Shown: positions 35,742 through 39,093 of the stretch, in pieces
How positions within the stretch are numbered: the first letter of the stretch is position 1
Layout of the letters: each line of letters starts with the position of its first letter
Origin: Candidatus Poseidoniaceae archaeon
GTDB lineage: Archaea > Thermoplasmatota > Poseidoniia > Poseidoniales > Poseidoniaceae
NCBI GenBank assembly: GCA_024958795.1
Contig: JANXHP010000047.1
Location: 1 to 39,093, forward strand
DNA: 39,093 bases
Direction of reading: 5' to 3'
Translations under genes and position numbers: made by a program
The notes under the pieces: model-generated
Databases searched by the model: none
Told to the model about the DNA's origin: nothing
What the model saw: the letters and a program-made list of their open reading frames with translations, nothing else

Positions 35742-36803
35742 TCAGCGCTTAGATACTTGAAGATTCCAAGCCATTTCGCCAATTCTATCTACTAAATCAT
35801 CACGACTTAATACAAATGAATCTGAACTGCTTGCTGCAAGAATACATTCACAAGCTGCATTTACTAATTGGGCTGTATGTGAAACCCCTAATTTTTCTGA
35901 AATTGCAACTGCAATAGCAACTACAGCAGCATCCACTAAACCAATCATTTGACGCAGGTCAGTCAGTGTACATTCAGCATGTACAGAACTTCCATCTTTG
36001 GAATATATTGTTACTCCACCTGCTCCACATACAACTACCAAATGTTTCCAATCATGATTATTTATCAGCATGTGCGCAGCATCATCACCACTATCTTCTC
36101 CCAATCGTCTACGCATTAATTCCAATCCATTGGCTTGGAAAATAACCCAATCAACACCATGTGTGTGATGCAATCCTGTTAGTTTTGGGTCGGCAATAAT
36201 TGGAATGTTACTTTCGGATGCAGCTTCAATAATCTTCTTTACACCTTCTTCGACAATAACACCTTGGCCATAATCTGAAATGATGACCGCAGTTGCTTCT
36301 TCAAGATGTATTTTTGCTTCCTCAAACAATGCATCTATGGCTTCATCAGGAACTTTTTCATCCCCTTCAATATCCCATCGTAGAAGCAATTGCTCTTCAC
36401 TAACCAAACTTTCTCTAGTAGCAAGAAGTCGGTTTTTCACAGTAGTTGTTATTCCCTCAACTATAGCGATTCCAGTGGAATTAACACCTTCATTTTCTAG
36501 TGATTCTAAAATATTTAATCCTGCTCTATCGTCTCCAACTACTCCAAATAAGTGTGTGTCGACTCCTATTGAAATTAATCCTCTTGCTACGTGCGCAGCA
36601 CCACCTACATCTTCTTCTCGACGGGTTTCTCTCAAGACTGGAACAGGAGCATTTGAATTGAGGTTATTTGCATAACCATGGATATATCTATCCAACATAA
36701 TATCTCCAATCAATACCACTTTACTATATTCAATCGATTTAACTTGAACTCGTAGTGCGTTTAGTTGGTCGTGGATTGCGACTTCCTCATCGGTCATGCC
36801 CAT
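35742..36803 (-). CDS. PfkB-fold sugar kinase, RfaE1/HldE-like, with altered anion-hole motif
   Basis: A ribokinase-family protein closest to the kinase domain of heptose-7-phosphate kinases: VVLIGDIMLDRYIHG, LNSNAPVPVLRETRREEDVGGAAHVA, and LLLRWDIEG. ADPKLTGL and a nucleotide-binding VVVCGAGGVTIYSKDG follow. The usual DTxGAGD motif reads RQMIGLVD: the catalytic Asp (D291, codon 35931-35933) remains but the GAG backbone anion hole does not. It may therefore be a slow or non-catalytic kinase, or a changed specificity. ATG 36803 has GAGGGG seven bases upstream; ATG 36842 overlaps the stop of the preceding regulator gene by ATGA and is an alternative. It sits in an operon with the regulator and archease. 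Confidence 0.82.
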   Translation of the reverse strand: MGMTDEEVAIHDQLNALRVQVKSIEYSKVVLIGDIMLDRYIHGYANNLNSNAPVPVLRETRREEDVGGAAHVARGLISIGVDTHLFGVVGDDRAGLNILESLENEGVNSTGIAIVEGITTTVKNRLLATRESLVSEEQLLLRWDIEGDEKVPDEAIDALFEEAKIHLEEATAVIISDYGQGVIVEEGVKKIIEAASESNIPIIADPKLTGLHHTHGVDWVIFQANGLELMRRRLGEDSGDDAAHMLINNHDWKHLVVVCGAGGVTIYSKDGSSVHAECTLTDLRQMIGLVDAAVVAIAVAISEKLGVSHTAQLVNAACECILAASSSDSFVLSRDDLVDRIGEMAWNLQVSKR

Positions 36804-36810
36804 TTTCAGT

Positions 36811-36816
36811 CCCCTC
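36811..36816 (-). promoter_or_regulatory. Shine-Dalgarno site of the PfkB-like gene
   Basis: On the minus strand GAGGGG ends seven bases before ATG 36803 and favours it over ATG 36842. Confidence 0.5.
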
Positions 36817-36838
36817 GTAATGGGTGGTTGTGGGGGCA

Positions 36839-37798
36839 TCATTTGATGCTATCGCGTAATTCAGCAAGTAATTCAGCATGTAGAGATTGTGAAATATTCA
36901 AAACTTCTCTTAAGGTTTGCAACATTGCATCTTCATCCGCAGTGATAATTCCATCTGCTAGAGCGGTTTCTAATGTTGCTCTATAAGAAGCAATATCTTG
37001 AGGTAATTCAGGGTCGCTTATTGCAATCTTTAGCAATTTTTGATGAGTCAATTGATCTATCCCAAATGCTACTCTAACAGTCTCCAGTAGAGCGATTTCA
37101 TCTTCAATTAACTCACCATCAACCAGTGCTTGTTTCAACATATCAAGATATATTTCTTCAGGAGGTGGGGCTTTTTGGTCACGACGAGACTCATCAGATA
37201 ATCTGCGAACTCTTTCGGGGTGCATGCCCAAAAATTCAACGACTTCAGACAATAATTGCTGCTCATCCTTTGTAATCTTTCCATCAGCCCACGCCCTTGC
37301 AAATAACCGACGAACCAATTGCTCACCTGCTTGCGCATCAAGCGATGCCACACCTTCTGGATTTGAAACAGGTGAAATCACTGGAACTTCATGAAATACC
37401 ATGGCTTCATCGATATGAGATAATAACTCAAGAGTCAACTGGCCACCTTTTCTCAATTCAGAAATCATAATTGTAGAATCATCCTTATTCACTTCTCTAG
37501 AGAGAATTTTTCCTCGCAATTCAGAAGCCCTCTTACGCCCATCTGAAGATAATCCGTAGACGGTACGCCTTTGTTTTGCTCCAGGGATGTGGCGCTTACT
37601 GGAAACTAAACAACCTCTAGATTCTAATCGCTTCAATGTTCTCGGAACATGTTTTCGTTGAACATGCACTGCAGCAGAAATACCTGCTTGTGTCAATGAT
37701 AGTGGAGCTTCCCATTCTCCTTCCGGCAATATGTGGTCGTGAAGATGTAATAACATCCTTTCTTCAGTGGTTAATGAGCCTAAAAAACCGTCAACCAC
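36839..37798 (-). CDS. Winged-helix regulator fused to three TerB-like helical repeats
   Basis: About 319 residues. The N-terminal 90 residues form a MarR-like winged helix (LTTEERMLLHLHDHIL, LTQAGISAAVHVQRKHVPRT, RTVYGLSSDGRKRASEL). The C-terminal half holds three similar units: FARAWADGKITKDEQQLL, LKQALVDGELIEDEIALL and LETALADGIITADEDAML, each followed by a helix, as in TerB-like and other acidic DG-x-I-x-x-DE modules that may bind metal. It probably senses a signal through the repeats and acts on DNA. GTG 37798 is chosen because a perfect GGAGGGG precedes it; ATG 37837 would add 13 residues. Its stop overlaps ATG 36842 of the kinase gene. Confidence 0.75.
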   Translation of the reverse strand: MVDGFLGSLTTEERMLLHLHDHILPEGEWEAPLSLTQAGISAAVHVQRKHVPRTLKRLESRGCLVSSKRHIPGAKQRRTVYGLSSDGRKRASELRGKILSREVNKDDSTIMISELRKGGQLTLELLSHIDEAMVFHEVPVISPVSNPEGVASLDAQAGEQLVRRLFARAWADGKITKDEQQLLSEVVEFLGMHPERVRRLSDESRRDQKAPPPEEIYLDMLKQALVDGELIEDEIALLETVRVAFGIDQLTHQKLLKIAISDPELPQDIASYRATLETALADGIITADEDAMLQTLREVLNISQSLHAELLAELRDSIK

Positions 37799-37803
37799 AA
37801 TAT

Positions 37804-37810
37804 CCCCTCC
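37804..37810 (-). promoter_or_regulatory. Shine-Dalgarno site choosing the GTG 37798 start
   Basis: GGAGGGG on the minus strand lies five bases before GTG 37798 and is the strongest ribosome-binding site in the window. It would be buried inside the gene if ATG 37837 were used. Confidence 0.65.
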
Positions 37811-37939
37811 ATGTGGGCTAAAATAGCGAAAGCACATAGGGGCATCGGTCTAAAGATTGTGCAATATTTTCTTTAGAGGTAAAAATTATCAGCATTGATT
37901 ATCCGACGCACTCAATTATGTGTGTTGCTAGCCGACATT

Positions 37940-39055
37940 ATGGGGGACCAAAGCCGCAAGTTCACGCCACGGCAAAGAAATCGCCGTCCACTCGGTCTTC
38001 AGACTAGTAAAGATAAGGCGCCAGCAATCCCCTTATCTGCACCAATAAAACGTGGTGATTATTGGTATGTGCCAGCACCATTAGCATCAAGATTACATCA
38101 AAAAAGTGGGCTCGGAAAAACAACATCAGATGGAGGTATTTTGCTACTAAGTGAAGAGGTAATGTTCTGCCATTGGCACAGACATATGCCACTTCCAGAT
38201 GAAGTATGGTTTTCAGAACAATTGTCATTAAATTCACAGCACATTGCCCGTTCAGTAGTTTTTGATGTCGCTAGAAGTGGAGGAGAGTTGGTTATCCCTA
38301 CGAGTCATCTAAAGGACGACTTAATCAAAAGTATTCACCCAAATACTTGGGCGGTAAGGTGGAGAAGAGATCAATCGTTTAGCAAAGAACAGCCAGAAGC
38401 ACAAACAAGGTGGGCTTGTACTAATGACACTGTAGATATTATAGAATTATTAGATTGGGCAAATGAAGTCAAATCAGAGGGATTTATTCCCGAGTTATAC
38501 ATTGTTGATGAAGAGATGGATGTGACAATGTATAGACTTGACATTATCAATATGAAGGGTAATCAAAATACTTGGGATAACTTTTCAGATGAAGAACAAG
38601 AATCTGTGCGCCAATTGTGGTCACAAAGGCTAGCTTGGGGAGAGGGATGGTATATTCCATGCCAACAGCAGTGGGTATGGTCTACTGTTGGTATTGAGCA
38701 CATGAGCGGCAGATTACTGAGGGAAGAAGAGGCTAAGTGGCTTTCAAATATATTATCCAACAATGAGGACTTATCTGGTATTGATTCATTATTTTCTCAC
38801 TTAATGTCCAAGGGGCTAATCATTCGCCCCGGATTCAAATTTGGTTGCCGCTGGAGAGTATATGATGATGCAGTTGAGCAATCACATGCTCCTTGGCTAG
38901 TACAAACTGAATCCGATGCACCCTCAACATGGGAAGGAATCTGCTTATCAGTAAGATTGGCGGAAGGTGTACACAAAAGTTGGGTCTGCATTCTTGGCCA
39001 GCAAGATAATTGGAGTTGCTTACAAATAAAACGCTGGTTACCTGGAAGAACTTAA
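37940..39055 (+). CDS. endA: tRNA-splicing endonuclease, two-repeat (alpha2) type
   Basis: Cuts introns out of precursor tRNAs at the bulge-helix-bulge. The catalytic triad is visible in the C-terminal unit: Y308 (WRVYDDAVEQ), H316 (SHAPWLVQ) and K346 (AEGVHKSWV), numbered from ATG 37940. The preceding LMSKGLIIRPGFKFGCRWRV is the family signature. Length 371 is about twice a single unit: an N-terminal copy starting at KRGDYWYVPAPLASRL lacks the triad, and a second starts at WGEGWYIPCQQQWVWS, so this is the fused form that works as a dimer. No Shine-Dalgarno precedes ATG 37940, suggesting a leaderless mRNA. It is divergent from the regulator-kinase-archease operon across about 140 bases. Confidence 0.93.
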   Translation: MGDQSRKFTPRQRNRRPLGLQTSKDKAPAIPLSAPIKRGDYWYVPAPLASRLHQKSGLGKTTSDGGILLLSEEVMFCHWHRHMPLPDEVWFSEQLSLNSQHIARSVVFDVARSGGELVIPTSHLKDDLIKSIHPNTWAVRWRRDQSFSKEQPEAQTRWACTNDTVDIIELLDWANEVKSEGFIPELYIVDEEMDVTMYRLDIINMKGNQNTWDNFSDEEQESVRQLWSQRLAWGEGWYIPCQQQWVWSTVGIEHMSGRLLREEEAKWLSNILSNNEDLSGIDSLFSHLMSKGLIIRPGFKFGCRWRVYDDAVEQSHAPWLVQTESDAPSTWEGICLSVRLAEGVHKSWVCILGQQDNWSCLQIKRWLPGRT

Positions 39056-39093
39056 TCCATCAGACGTCCCCATGAATCTACTTCTTGGTGATT
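39052..39093 (-). CDS. Possible C-terminal end of a convergent gene
   Basis: On the minus strand a frame is open from the window edge and ends NHQEVDSWGRLMD followed by TAA at 39054-39052. Its stop overlaps that of endA. Only 13 codons are visible, too few to identify or be sure of. Confidence 0.3.
   Translation of the reverse strand, partial: NHQEVDSWGRLMD

Noticed and set aside
35742-36803. Treating the PfkB-like gene as a pseudogene because GAGD is lost
   Set aside because: The frame is complete, has a good ribosome-binding site and keeps the catalytic Asp and the other conserved blocks.

Overview
The window is AT-rich archaeal DNA. The best fit is a Marine Group II euryarchaeon (Poseidoniia, Thermoplasmata side), inferred from the combination of genes and not from a marker phylogeny. 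Archaeal signs are a roughly 295-nt SRP RNA with archaeal-type helices, a two-repeat tRNA-splicing endonuclease, archease, archaeal-type SHMT and ValRS, a geranylgeranyl-reductase-family flavoprotein, TATA boxes about 27 nt upstream of starts, and Shine-Dalgarno sites of the form GGGGT / GAGGTGA. Bacterial-looking or marine-heterotroph signs are a topoisomerase III-like enzyme, MqnC, a PNGase F-like lipoprotein, and very large Asp-rich (DxDxDG) surface proteins.

Layout. 1-3765 (+): tail of an unknown gene, a multipass membrane protein, a SerA-type dehydrogenase and a Y-family polymerase. 3769-6261 (-): ValRS, convergent with the polymerase. 6469-17023 (+): RND/MMPL-type exporter, EVE-domain protein, AlaA-like aminotransferase, a 1050-residue membrane/TPR-like protein, GlyA, and an unknown protein with an internal duplication. 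17142-24456 (+): a giant Asp-rich repeat protein translationally coupled (ATGA) to an Ig/PKD-like membrane-anchored protein, then an M24 aminopeptidase and MqnC. 24457-33288 (-): PNGase F-like lipoprotein, membrane protein, GGR-family flavoprotein, topoisomerase III-like protein and a small CxxC protein. 33344-35225 (+): class 2 PyrD, a CxxxY-type CcmE and SRP RNA. 35232-37798 (-): archease, a PfkB/RfaE1-like kinase and a winged-helix/TerB-like regulator. 37940-39055 (+): EndA, divergent from that operon.

How the genes fit together. Three genes point to a quinone- and cytochrome-c-based respiratory chain: MqnC (futalosine menaquinone route), class 2 PyrD (passes electrons to quinone) and CcmE (heme chaperone). 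Two regions encode exported Ca-binding-repeat proteins, one carrying a PNGase F-like glycoamidase module, so the cell probably handles N-glycoproteins at its surface. Archease and EndA, facing each other across a short divergent region, belong to tRNA splicing; a regulator and an odd sugar-kinase-fold protein are co-transcribed with archease.

I saw no CRISPR array, insertion sequence, rRNA or tRNA gene. Gene density is very high and no gene-free gap exceeds 300 bases apart from the SRP RNA locus. All assignments come from reading motifs by eye; no database search or folding program was run.
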